DNA of 13,964 nucleotides, from NCBI GenBank assembly GCA_937942205.1, contig CALDFO010000533.1, positions 1 to 13,964 on the forward strand. The letters are read 5' to 3'. The notes beneath the pieces are model-generated. The model was not told the origin of the DNA, ran no database searches, and was given only the letters and a program-made list of their open reading frames with translations. Source of the DNA: an uncultured Alphaproteobacteria bacterium. GTDB taxonomy: Bacteria > Pseudomonadota > Alphaproteobacteria > Micropepsales > Micropepsaceae. A program made the position numbers and the translations under genes. Every line of letters begins with the position of its first letter. Position 1 is the stretch's first letter. This document shows, piece by piece, positions 6,834 to 13,939 of the stretch.

Positions 6834-8328
6834 GAGCCTGTCCTGGCGCCTGGTCCATTCCTTCAGCCTGAAGCTGGTGCTGCTGGCGCTGGTGCTGCTG
6901 TCGGTGCCGATCCTGCTCTATTGGCAGTTCGCGCGGGCCGAGCGTGAGCAGCTTGCCCTGATCCGGGGCGCGGTGGCGCAGACCAATCATGTCCTGGCCG
7001 CCATGCTGCGCGGCCATTTCGAGAAATTCGCCAGCGCCCCGCCCGACGAGATGCGCGAGGCGCTGGCCGCCGCCGCGGTCGGCGATACCCGCATCAAGAT
7101 CCTGGTGCGGCTGAAGGACAGCGACAGCTTCCTCTATGTCGCCGCGGTGCCGTCGGTGTCGCGGCAATATCTGGACGCCGAACGGGCCGAGCTGGTCCGC
7201 ACCGGCCTGTTTCAGCGCCTGGGCCCCAGCTGCGACGGCAGCGCCAATCTGGATCTGCGCTTCGTCAATCCGGCGGGGCGGCAGGAAATCCTGGCCGCCA
7301 TGACGCCGGTGCATGTGAAGGGCAATTGCTGGATCGTCATCACCTCGGCGAATGCCGCCAGCCTGTCGCGCACGCCCATCGGCCTGCCCTTCTGGCGCGC
7401 GCCCACCATTTTCATGCCGGGGATCATCTATCTGGTCGCCGCCGCGCTGGTGCTGTGGCTGTTCTTCCATATGTGGCGCAATGTGCGGCGCTTCCGCGAG
7501 GCGGCGCGCCATATCCGTCTGCGCGACGGCGCGCCCGTCTCCTTCCGGCGCAGCAACACGATTCCCGAACTGCGCGGCGTGGCGGAGGATTTCGACTCGC
7601 TGGTGGATTCGCTGACCGGTTCGCAGCGCCGGATGAAGGAAGCGGCCGAGGAAAACAGCCATGCCCTGAAGACGCCGCTGGCGGTGATCGCCCAGTCGGT
7701 GGAGCCGGTCAAGCGCGCCTTGCCGCCGGGCGAGGCGGGGGCGCGGCGCGGCATCGAACTGATCGAACGGGCGGTGGCGCGGCTGGACGCCATGATCTCG
7801 GCCCAGCGCGACCTGGACCAAGTGGACGCCGACCTGATCTATCCCGCCCGCCAGCCGATGGATCTGTCGCGCTTTCTGCGCGACATGCTGCCCGCCTGCC
7901 AGGCGGCGCTGGAGGTGCAGGGCAAGCGCCTGGTGATCCTGCTCGATTCGCGCGTGATGGCCTTCGCCAACGAGGATGTGATGGAGCCGGTGATCGAGAA
8001 CCTGCTGGAGAACGCCGCCGGCTTCACGCCGCCGGGCGGGACAATAGAGATCGAATTGCGGGCCGAAAGCGACACGGCCTGCCTGCGGGTGCGCGATCAT
8101 GGCCCCGGCGCCGCTTTGGATATCCTGCCCCATATCTTCGAGCGCAGCGCCTCCTTCCGCGATGCGGGGGAATCCACGCTGCCCGATGCGGACTTCGCGG
8201 GCGGCCATCAGGGCCTGGGCCTGTGGATCGTCCGGCGCAATGTGGAGGGGCTGGGGGGCCGTGTGACGGCGCGCAATCTGGATCCGGCCGGTTTTGAGAT
8301 CACCGTCCTCCTGCCGGGCGCCGCCTGA
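6817..8328 (+). CDS. Sensor histidine kinase, ChvG-like
   Basis: Inner-membrane sensor kinase of 503 residues and the likely partner of the overlapping response regulator. TM1 is about residues 18-38, a periplasmic sensor region about 39-195, and TM2 about 198-219. A HAMP-like segment follows (about 220-270, with IPELRGVAEDFDSLVDSL). The H-box SHALKTPLAVI places the phosphorylated histidine at H282. The ATP-binding domain has the N-box ENLLENAAGFT (394-404), the G1 box DHGPG (427-431), an F-box IFERSASF and the G2 box GLGLWIV (466-472). All catalytic boxes are present. The periplasmic region contains just two cysteines, C139 and C171, which could pair. The start at 6817 has AGGTGG (6807-6812) 4 bases upstream, and no other ATG/GTG/TTG start lies close by that preserves TM1. 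The frame overlaps the regulator gene by 17 bases. Confidence 0.94.
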   Translation: MDPNNRSLSWRLVHSFSLKLVLLALVLLSVPILLYWQFARAEREQLALIRGAVAQTNHVLAAMLRGHFEKFASAPPDEMREALAAAAVGDTRIKILVRLKDSDSFLYVAAVPSVSRQYLDAERAELVRTGLFQRLGPSCDGSANLDLRFVNPAGRQEILAAMTPVHVKGNCWIVITSANAASLSRTPIGLPFWRAPTIFMPGIIYLVAAALVLWLFFHMWRNVRRFREAARHIRLRDGAPVSFRRSNTIPELRGVAEDFDSLVDSLTGSQRRMKEAAEENSHALKTPLAVIAQSVEPVKRALPPGEAGARRGIELIERAVARLDAMISAQRDLDQVDADLIYPARQPMDLSRFLRDMLPACQAALEVQGKRLVILLDSRVMAFANEDVMEPVIENLLENAAGFTPPGGTIEIELRAESDTACLRVRDHGPGAALDILPHIFERSASFRDAGESTLPDADFAGGHQGLGLWIVRRNVEGLGGRVTARNLDPAGFEITVLLPGAA

Positions 8329-8385
8329 CCGGGGCAGGCTTGCCCGCCGGCGTGGGTAACGTCAGACTTGCCCCGACATTCAGGG

Positions 8386-8389
8386 GGAG
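8386..8389 (+). promoter_or_regulatory. Ribosome binding site of the beta-propeller gene
   Basis: GGAG inside a GGGGGAG run, 5 bases before the ATG at 8395. It favours that ATG over the in-frame TTG at 8368, and the 8395 start also places the signal peptide at the very N-terminus. Confidence 0.6.
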
Positions 8390-8394
8390 CGGGG

Positions 8395-9552
8395 ATGCAC
8401 AAGGGCGGGATGATGGCGGCGGCGATGGTGCTGGCGCCGCTGATGTCGGTGTCACCGGCGGCACGGGCCGAACTGGCCGTCGCCGCCAATGACGGCAAGC
8501 AGTTGCTGGCGGGCGAGACCGCCCATCTGGTGCCCGACAGCATTGCGGTGCTGGACCTGGCGGCCAAGCCGGTGCGGGTGCTGGGCCGGGTCAATGCGCC
8601 CGCCTCGATGATCGGCTCGCCCAATGCGGTGGTGGTGGCGAAGGACCAGTCCTTCGCCATCGTCACGGCGGCGCAGAAATACAATCCCGCCGACCCGCTC
8701 AATCCGGTGTCCGACGACAAGGTGTCGGTGATCGACCTGGCCGATCCCGCCCATCCCAAATTGCTCCAGACCGTGAAGGCCGGTCCCAACGCGGCCGGCA
8801 TCAGCTTGAACCGCGCGGGCACGCTGGCGCTGGTGGCGGCGCGGGACGAGGGCGCGATCTACGCCTTCACGGTGAAGGGCAAGACACTGACCCCGGCGGG
8901 CAAGGGGATGCTGGACAAGGATTCCGCCCCCGCCGATGTCGTCTTTGCGCCCGACGGCCGCCATGCCTATGCCGTGACCTGGAACGCGGGCAAGCTGTTC
9001 GAACTGGCGGTGGACGGCAGCCGCCTCACCCGCACGGACCGGGAACTGGCGACGGGCCGTTCCGCCTATGGCGCGGTGGTGACGCCCGACGGCCGCTGGC
9101 TGATCAACACCAATGTCGGCGGCACCGGCGCGGACAGGACCGGCTCGGTCACGGTGACCGACCTGCGGACCATGAAGCTGGCCTCGGTGACGCGGGCGGG
9201 CAGGACGCCGGAGCATGTGCTGCTGTCGCCGGATGGTCGCCACGTCGCGGTGGTGCTGGCCAATGGCGCGGCCACCAGCAAGACCGATCCGGCCTGGAAC
9301 AAGGTGATCGGTCTGTTCAAGGTCTATGCGCTGGAAAACGGCAGGCTGCGGGAGGTGGCCCGCGCCGACACCTGTCACTGGGCCCAGGGCGCGGCCTGGA
9401 ACGCCAGCGGCACGCTGCTGCTGCAGCAATGCGCCGCCGAGCGCGAATTGATCGGCTTCCGCTTCGACGGCAAGACCCTGGTGCGCGACAAGGCGATCAC
9501 GTTGCCCTTCGCGGCGCGGCCCGGCGCCGTCGCTGCGGCGCACAGCCGCTGA
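8395..9552 (+). CDS. Exported beta-propeller protein (YncE/lactonase-like)
   Basis: The 385-residue product has a signal peptide (MMAAAMVLAPLMSVSPAARA, cleavage near residue 25) and is likely periplasmic. Repeating blades are visible through recurring strand-turn elements: KVSVIDLADP (109-118), FAPDGRHAYAV (184-194), VTPDGRWLINT (229-239), LSPDGRHVAVV (277-287) and WNASGTLLLQQC (335-346). This is the pattern of seven-bladed YncE- or lactonase-type propellers. No catalytic residue set can be assigned by eye, so an enzymatic role is unproven; binding or scaffold roles are equally possible. An ADTCHWAQG segment (325-333) has a Cys-His pair, and C346 is the only other clear cysteine. It lies 66 bases after the kinase gene on the same strand, with only a weak 5-bp hairpin between (8332-8345), so it may belong to that operon or its regulon. 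Confidence 0.85.
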   Translation: MHKGGMMAAAMVLAPLMSVSPAARAELAVAANDGKQLLAGETAHLVPDSIAVLDLAAKPVRVLGRVNAPASMIGSPNAVVVAKDQSFAIVTAAQKYNPADPLNPVSDDKVSVIDLADPAHPKLLQTVKAGPNAAGISLNRAGTLALVAARDEGAIYAFTVKGKTLTPAGKGMLDKDSAPADVVFAPDGRHAYAVTWNAGKLFELAVDGSRLTRTDRELATGRSAYGAVVTPDGRWLINTNVGGTGADRTGSVTVTDLRTMKLASVTRAGRTPEHVLLSPDGRHVAVVLANGAATSKTDPAWNKVIGLFKVYALENGRLREVARADTCHWAQGAAWNASGTLLLQQCAAERELIGFRFDGKTLVRDKAITLPFAARPGAVAAAHSR

Positions 9553-9575
9553 AGGTCAGCCGGAAAAGCAGAGGA

Positions 9576-9989
9576 ATGGATGGGGTCATGTTGAAGAGAA
9601 TTGCCACGATAGTTCTTGCGGCGATTGTCATGTCCCCGGCGGCGGCTGTCGCCGATGATGCGGGGCTGCCTGATTTGCTCTTCAAGAACACGTTGCGAGT
9701 CGAGAACCGCTTTGCGATCAACGACATATTTTTCGAGCCGGACCACACATGGACATCTGTCGGTGTCACGGTGGCCAGGCAGACCAGCGGTACCTGGACG
9801 TATGGTGAGGGAAGCATATGTGTGACCCAGACAAACCCGCCGCAGCCGGCCCAGCCGCTAAAATCCTTCTGTGAAGCTCTGGCGGGTAAGACGTTGGGAG
9901 ATACTTGGGAGAAGATGGATCCCAGAAACGGGTTGATCCGCACCTCGCTTGTGGCGGGCCGGAGCGCCAACCCGTCGTCAAGGCCCTAG
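9576..9989 (+). CDS. Small exported protein of unknown function
   Basis: I do not recognise this 137-residue protein. It begins with a signal peptide (MLKRIATIVLAAIVMSPAAAVADD) and the mature part is about 110 residues. Visible elements are NTLRVENRF, a W-containing strand pair (HTWTSVG and GTWTYGEGSICV) and two cysteines 16 residues apart (the ICV and SFCEAL segments) that could form a disulfide. The pattern suggests a small beta-rich periplasmic protein. The start could be 9576, with AGAGG only one base away, or the in-frame ATG at 9588, which begins the signal peptide directly and has GGGG 2 bases upstream; neither has ideal spacing. It starts 23 bases after the propeller gene. Its base composition is visibly lower in G+C than the neighbours, with codons such as ATA and ATT, which could mark a later arrival or relaxed selection. 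Confidence 0.7.
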   Translation: MDGVMLKRIATIVLAAIVMSPAAAVADDAGLPDLLFKNTLRVENRFAINDIFFEPDHTWTSVGVTVARQTSGTWTYGEGSICVTQTNPPQPAQPLKSFCEALAGKTLGDTWEKMDPRNGLIRTSLVAGRSANPSSRP

Positions 9990-10002
9990 GTTTCGCACCA
10001 AG

Positions 10003-10030
10003 AAAAAGGCGGGGACAGCCCCGCCCTTTT
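10003..10030. terminator. Bidirectional rho-independent terminator
   Basis: A 7-bp GC stem, GGCGGGG (10008-10014) with loop ACAG and CCCCGCC (10019-10025). It is flanked by AAAAA on the left and CTTTT on the right, so a T-run follows the stem on both strands (TTTTTCTT on the minus strand). It sits between the stops of the small exported protein (9989) and the convergent methyltransferase (10047) and would terminate both. Confidence 0.85.
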
Positions 10031-10046
10031 CCAATTTGAGATCAGG

Positions 10047-10859
10047 CTACTTCTTGACGGCGGTCCATTTGGCGCCGCCGACCGTGCCTTCCATTTTGTT
10101 GCCGCTCACATGGCCGGTATAGGTCTGGCCGCCCGCCTGGAAGGTGATCTGGTCGCCCTTCAGCTTGCCGCTGACCTTGGCGCCCTTATAGGTGCCCATC
10201 ACCATCTGGAACTGCTGGTCCAGCGACAGGAAATCGCTGCCCAGCTGCCAGTTGCCTTCCACCTTGGCCGGCACGATCCACAGCATGGCGCGGCAATAGC
10301 TGGTGCAGTTGACATTGGCCTGGACCTGTTCGTCCGGTTCCCAGTCGCTCATGTCGAAGGTGTTGGAGACCACGCGGGTGCCCGGCTTCATGTTCAAGAG
10401 GGTGGGGCGCAGCCGCAGGTTCAGCTCCGACAGCAGGAACATGGTCACCACGGTGGCGTGCTTGAAGTCGGTGGCGAAGATGTCGCCCTGGATGAACTTG
10501 GCCTTGTCGCCCACGCCCTCGGCCTGGGCGTTGCGGCGCGACAGCGCCACCATGTCGGGGTTGAATTCCACCCCGGTGGCGTTGACGCCGCGCTTGGCGG
10601 CGGTGATCACGGTGCGGCCGTCGCCCGATCCCAGGTCATAGAGGATGTCCTTGGGCGTGACCTTGGCCATGTCCAGCATCCGGTCCACCAGCGCCTGCGG
10701 CGTCGGCACCCAGACCACATCCTTGCCCTGCTGGCCGACCGTCGGCTCATAGGGTTTCTGGGCGGCCTGGGCGAAAGATGAGGAAAGGGGCGCCGTGCCC
10801 GCCGTCATCAGCAACGCGATACAGGATGCCCCCAGCATCCGAGAGAGAAATCCGCGCAT
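10047..10859 (-). CDS. Exported class I SAM-dependent methyltransferase, FAM173-like
   Basis: The 270-residue product combines a signal peptide with a methyltransferase domain. The signal is MRGFLSRMLGASCIALLM and onward, with cleavage near AQA (30-32). The domain shows VWVPTP (49-54), motif I DLGSGDGR (75-82), the acidic end of strand 2 in GVEFNP (E98), and GDIF (D126). VVTMFLLSELNLRLRP and PGTRVVSNTFDMSDW follow; this signature resembles the FAM173/ATPSCKMT protein-lysine methyltransferase group. A CTSYC pair (C185, C189) comes next, then a separate Gly-rich beta segment (about 222-270). Export is odd because SAM is made in the cytoplasm; the substrate is unknown. AGGAGG on the minus strand (10866-10871) lies 6 bases before the ATG at 10859 and fixes the start; an in-frame ATG at 10892 lies upstream of that site and would spoil the signal peptide. 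It follows the permease gene after 43 bases, likely one transcript. Confidence 0.88.
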   Translation of the reverse strand: MRGFLSRMLGASCIALLMTAGTAPLSSSFAQAAQKPYEPTVGQQGKDVVWVPTPQALVDRMLDMAKVTPKDILYDLGSGDGRTVITAAKRGVNATGVEFNPDMVALSRRNAQAEGVGDKAKFIQGDIFATDFKHATVVTMFLLSELNLRLRPTLLNMKPGTRVVSNTFDMSDWEPDEQVQANVNCTSYCRAMLWIVPAKVEGNWQLGSDFLSLDQQFQMVMGTYKGAKVSGKLKGDQITFQAGGQTYTGHVSGNKMEGTVGGAKWTAVKK

Positions 10860-10865
10860 CACAAA

Positions 10866-10871
10866 CCTCCT
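10866..10871 (-). promoter_or_regulatory. Strong Shine-Dalgarno of the methyltransferase gene
   Basis: The minus strand reads AGGAGG, 6 bases before the ATG at 10859. A near-perfect site at ideal spacing decides the start and gives a clean signal peptide. Confidence 0.85.
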
Positions 10872-10902
10872 GTTGGTTTCGTCTGGAATCAAAGCCGTGC
10901 AC

Positions 10903-12258
10903 TCATCGCGCCAATTCCCGCGCCTGGCCGCGGGCCAGCAGCAGCAAGGGTGTTCCCGCCACCAGCACGCCGACGCCGAACAGCGCGCCCATGCCGGTAT
11001 AGACCAGGCTGGAATACAGCATATAGAGGCAGGTGGCGATGAAGATCGCCGGGGTGAGGGGATAGAGCGGCACCCGATAGGGCAGGGCGCGGCCCGGTTC
11101 GCGCCGCCGGAACAAAAACAGCGCCCCGCCCACCAGGGTCATGAACAGCCAGAAGACCGGCGCGGTATATTCCACCATGGTCTTGAAGCCGCTGCGCGAA
11201 GCCGCGCCCAGAACCACCAGCGCCAGCGCGATGGCGCCCTGCAGCAGGAAGGCGTTGGCGGGGTTCTCGCCCTTGGCGCTCCAGGTGCCGAAGCGGTGCA
11301 GGCCCTTCAGGTCTTGCCCCAGGGCGTAATAGACCCGCGCGCCGGTGAAGATAGTGGCGTTCAGGGTGCTGATCGCCGCGCCGCAGACCAGCGCCGACAG
11401 CAGCGTCGCGCCCGCGGGGCCGAAGGCGGCGCGCATCACATCCGCCGCCACGGTGCTGGATGTCTGCAGGGCGTCCCAGCCCAGGACATAGAGATAGGCC
11501 CAGGCCACCAGGAAATAGAGCAGGGTGACGAACAGGATGCTCAACACCAGCACCCGCACCATGTTGCGATGGCCGTCGCGCAGTTCGGCCGAGATATAGG
11601 CCGCCTCGTTCCAACCGCCAAAGGTGAGCAGCACGAACACCATCGCCAGCCCCAGCGGGTTGCCGCCGGGCGCGGCGGGCGCGGGCGCCGCCATGGGCGC
11701 GGCATGACCCGACAGGAACACCGCCGCCGCGGCGGTGAGCAGCAGCAGCAGCGCCGCCACATCCATCGCGGTGAAGATCTGCTGGGTCAGCTTGCCTTGC
11801 GCCGTTCCCGCCATGTTGATGGCGGTGAAGACCGCGACGATGATCGCGGCATGGATCGCCACGCCATAGGACCCCAGCGGCACGATGCCCTGGGCGTAAT
11901 CGCCATAGACGAAGGCGACCAGGGCGATGGCGCCGGTCTGGATCACGGTGCATCGGGCCCAGGCGAACAGCAGCGCCACGCCGCGGCCATAGGCGCGCGA
12001 CAGGAAGTGATATTCGCCGCCCGCATGGGGATGGGCGGAGGCCAGTTCGGCATAGCAGAGCGCGCCGATCAGGGTCAGGCCGCCGCCCAGAAGCCAGACC
12101 AGAAGATAGCTGGAACGGTCGCCGGCGAACTGCGCCACCAGCGACGGGGTGGCGAAGATGCCGATGCCCACCACCATGCCCACCACCAGCACCAGCCCGT
12201 CGGCCAGGGACAGGGTCTGGCGCGGCGCGGCTTCGGAAGCGGCCTCAGGACTGGACAT
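10903..12258 (-). CDS. APC-family amino-acid permease
   Basis: Inner-membrane amino-acid or polyamine transporter of 451 residues, the usual length for the family, with about 12 hydrophobic segments. TM1 (about residues 18-40) carries the unwound-helix motif GMVVGIGIFATPS; TM6 carries TFGGWNEAAYISAEL, a hallmark of the APC superfamily substrate site. ELRDGHRN follows in the cytoplasmic loop, and RRREPGRALPYRVPLYPLTP precedes the last helices. The substrate cannot be told from sequence by eye. The start at 12258 has AGGGGA 7 bases upstream on the minus strand and gives a short polar N-terminus before TM1. It is the first gene of the minus-strand pair with the methyltransferase, and it is divergent from the amidohydrolase gene with a 181-base shared upstream region. 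Confidence 0.94.
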   Translation of the reverse strand: MSSPEAASEAAPRQTLSLADGLVLVVGMVVGIGIFATPSLVAQFAGDRSSYLLVWLLGGGLTLIGALCYAELASAHPHAGGEYHFLSRAYGRGVALLFAWARCTVIQTGAIALVAFVYGDYAQGIVPLGSYGVAIHAAIIVAVFTAINMAGTAQGKLTQQIFTAMDVAALLLLLTAAAAVFLSGHAAPMAAPAPAAPGGNPLGLAMVFVLLTFGGWNEAAYISAELRDGHRNMVRVLVLSILFVTLLYFLVAWAYLYVLGWDALQTSSTVAADVMRAAFGPAGATLLSALVCGAAISTLNATIFTGARVYYALGQDLKGLHRFGTWSAKGENPANAFLLQGAIALALVVLGAASRSGFKTMVEYTAPVFWLFMTLVGGALFLFRRREPGRALPYRVPLYPLTPAIFIATCLYMLYSSLVYTGMGALFGVGVLVAGTPLLLLARGQARELAR

Positions 12259-12439
12259 GGAACATTCCCCTGCGCTGAAAAACCATCCTGCGGGGTTTTG
12301 GCCCCATCTTGTTGTTGCACCGCGGGAGAAACAGTCCGTGCGCCCGTAACGCTACCCCGGCGGTTATGTCTTTTTCGTGGCAGCCTTGCGCGCATTCTTC
12401 CGCTTGCTAGGCTTTGGCGGACCGAATGGGAGGCGCGCC
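12259..12439. promoter_or_regulatory. Divergent intergenic region between permease and amidohydrolase
   Basis: This 181-base gap must drive both genes. On the plus strand TTGCGC (12386-12391) and TAGGCT (12408-12413) are spaced by 16 bases and could be a weak sigma-70 type promoter, but it would start transcription very close to the ribosome binding site at 12428-12433. No clear promoter is visible for the permease side. A short GGGG/CCCC inverted repeat around a TTTTGG loop (about 12294-12307) is the only symmetric element and is probably chance. Confidence 0.35.
12428..12433 (+). promoter_or_regulatory. Ribosome binding site of the amidohydrolase gene
   Basis: GGGAGG, 6 bases before the ATG at 12440. 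It fixes that start; the frame is open further upstream to a GTG at 12377, but no ribosome binding site supports it. Confidence 0.75.
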
Positions 12440-13939
12440 ATGGCCGGAATGCTGACGGACCGGGAATTGTCCGAACTCACGCCGTCGGAACTCTGTCCCC
12501 ATCGCACGCCGATTCCCACCCAGGCGGTTTCCAGCGACGAATATTATCCGCCGCCGCAAACCGACGCGCAGCGCGCGGTCGAGGCGCGGATGCTGGCGCT
12601 GGCGGACGAGCTGGGCGGGCATCAGGGCCTGTCGCGCCGCCGCTTCTTCCAGACCGCGTCGGGCATGGCGGCGGCCTATCTGGCGATGAACCAGGTCTAT
12701 GGGCCGCTGTTCGCGGTCAGCCGCGCCGAGGCGGCGACGCCGGAACAGGCCAATGCCCGCGCTGGCGCGCTGAAAGACCAGTTCATCATGGACATGCACA
12801 CCCATTTCCTGCGCGACGACACGCGCCTGACCGGCTTTGTCGCCATGCGCACGGCGGTGGGACGCCAGGGCTGGAACAAGGCGCTGGCGGAAAAGGAACA
12901 GACCATCGAGGACCTGAAGTTCGACAACTACAAGAAGGAGATGTTCCTGGACAGCGACACCAAGGTGGCGCTGATCTCCTCGGCGCCGTCCGAGATTCCG
13001 CAGGACTGGTTCCTCACCAACGCCCAGATGGCGGCGGCGCGCCAGCGGGTGAATGCCGAAGCGGGCAGCCGCCGCCTGTTCGCCCATGCCATCTTCACGC
13101 CGGGCCGTCCCGGCTGGCTGGACGATCTGGACGCGGCGCTGGCGCTGAAGCCGGAATCGGCCAAGGGCTATACGGTGGGTGACAACACCCACAAGGATCT
13201 CAGCGTTCATCCCTGGCGGATGGATGACGAAAAGACCACCTACAAGGGCTATGAAAAGATGCTCAAGGCGGGCATCCGCAATGTCTGCGTCCACAAGGGC
13301 CTGTTCAGCCATGCCACCGCCCGGCAGTATCCCAGGCTGGAACATTACGCCGATGTTTCCGACGTGGCCAAGGCGGCCAGGGACTGGCCGCAGCTCAATT
13401 TCATCATCTATCATTCGGCCTTCCGCAACGAGAACCCCGCCGCCGCGCTGGCCGAGTTTGAAAAGACCGGGCGGCTGGAATGGGTGACCGACCTGGCCGA
13501 GATTCCGGGCAAGCATGGCGTCACCAATGTCTATGGCGATCTGGGGCAGATTTTCGCCTCCACCCTGGTGGCGCAACCGCGTGTCTGCGCCGCGATCCTG
13601 GGCACGCTGATCCGGGGGCTGGGCCCTGAACGGGTGGTGTGGGGCACCGATGCGCTCTGGACCGGCTCGCCGCAATGGCAGATCGAGGGCCTGCGCCGTC
13701 TGGAAATCCCCGAGGACATGCGCAAGGCGCACGGCTTCGCAGCCCTGGGCCCCGCCACCGGCCCGGTCAAGACCGCGATCTTCGGTGACACCAACGCCCG
13801 GCTTTATAACGTGGACAAGGCCCGGCTGGGCGCCGCCATCCGCCAGGACACCTACAGCGCCCGCAAGCGCCAGTATGAAAAGGCGGGGGCCGATCCCAGC
13901 AACCTGCGCTACGGCTATGTGAACCGCCAGGCGGGCTGA
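12440..13939 (+). CDS. Amidohydrolase-family protein with buried twin-arginine motif
   Basis: Metal-dependent hydrolase or decarboxylase of the amidohydrolase_2 type, 499 residues. Metal-site candidates are the DMHTH motif (D118, H120, H122), H285 in CVHKG, H325 in IIYHSAF and D404 in WGTDALW; the order and spacing fit the TIM-barrel family. The substrate is not known. The N-terminal 64 residues are polar (with DEYYPPPQTD). Then S65-RRRFFQTASG resembles a Tat signal, followed by a weakly hydrophobic stretch and a possible cleavage site at AEA (about 96-98). If used, the cofactor-loaded protein is exported folded to the periplasm; the n-region is unusually long for a Tat signal. The C-terminal tail (about 460-499) is charged. 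It starts 181 bases from the divergent permease and the window ends 25 bases after its stop. Confidence 0.88.
   Translation: MAGMLTDRELSELTPSELCPHRTPIPTQAVSSDEYYPPPQTDAQRAVEARMLALADELGGHQGLSRRRFFQTASGMAAAYLAMNQVYGPLFAVSRAEAATPEQANARAGALKDQFIMDMHTHFLRDDTRLTGFVAMRTAVGRQGWNKALAEKEQTIEDLKFDNYKKEMFLDSDTKVALISSAPSEIPQDWFLTNAQMAAARQRVNAEAGSRRLFAHAIFTPGRPGWLDDLDAALALKPESAKGYTVGDNTHKDLSVHPWRMDDEKTTYKGYEKMLKAGIRNVCVHKGLFSHATARQYPRLEHYADVSDVAKAARDWPQLNFIIYHSAFRNENPAAALAEFEKTGRLEWVTDLAEIPGKHGVTNVYGDLGQIFASTLVAQPRVCAAILGTLIRGLGPERVVWGTDALWTGSPQWQIEGLRRLEIPEDMRKAHGFAALGPATGPVKTAIFGDTNARLYNVDKARLGAAIRQDTYSARKRQYEKAGADPSNLRYGYVNRQAG

Noticed and set aside
6781..8208. A 475-codon minus-strand open frame opposite the kinase gene
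   Set aside because: His/Gln/Arg-rich antisense shadow of a kinase gene with all catalytic boxes intact.
5522..8328. Assignment of the regulator and kinase to the proteobacterial dedicated sortase system (PdsR/PdsS)
   Set aside because: No sortase or sortase-substrate gene is present, the kinase is shorter than I expect for PdsS, and the regulator's effector domain looks ChvI-like.
8332..8345. Hairpin between the kinase and propeller genes as a terminator
   Set aside because: Only a 5-bp stem (GGGCA/TGCCC) and no T-run after it.
8452..9543. A 363-codon minus-strand open frame opposite the propeller gene
   Set aside because: No motif, and composition typical of antisense translation of GC-rich coding DNA.
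10795..13182. A 795-codon open frame on the plus strand across the permease gene and into the amidohydrolase gene
   Set aside because: It is antisense to the permease, rich in His, Gln, Arg and Gly, has no domain pattern, and crosses a divergent promoter region and part of a well-supported gene in another frame. Long open antisense frames are expected in very GC-rich DNA.
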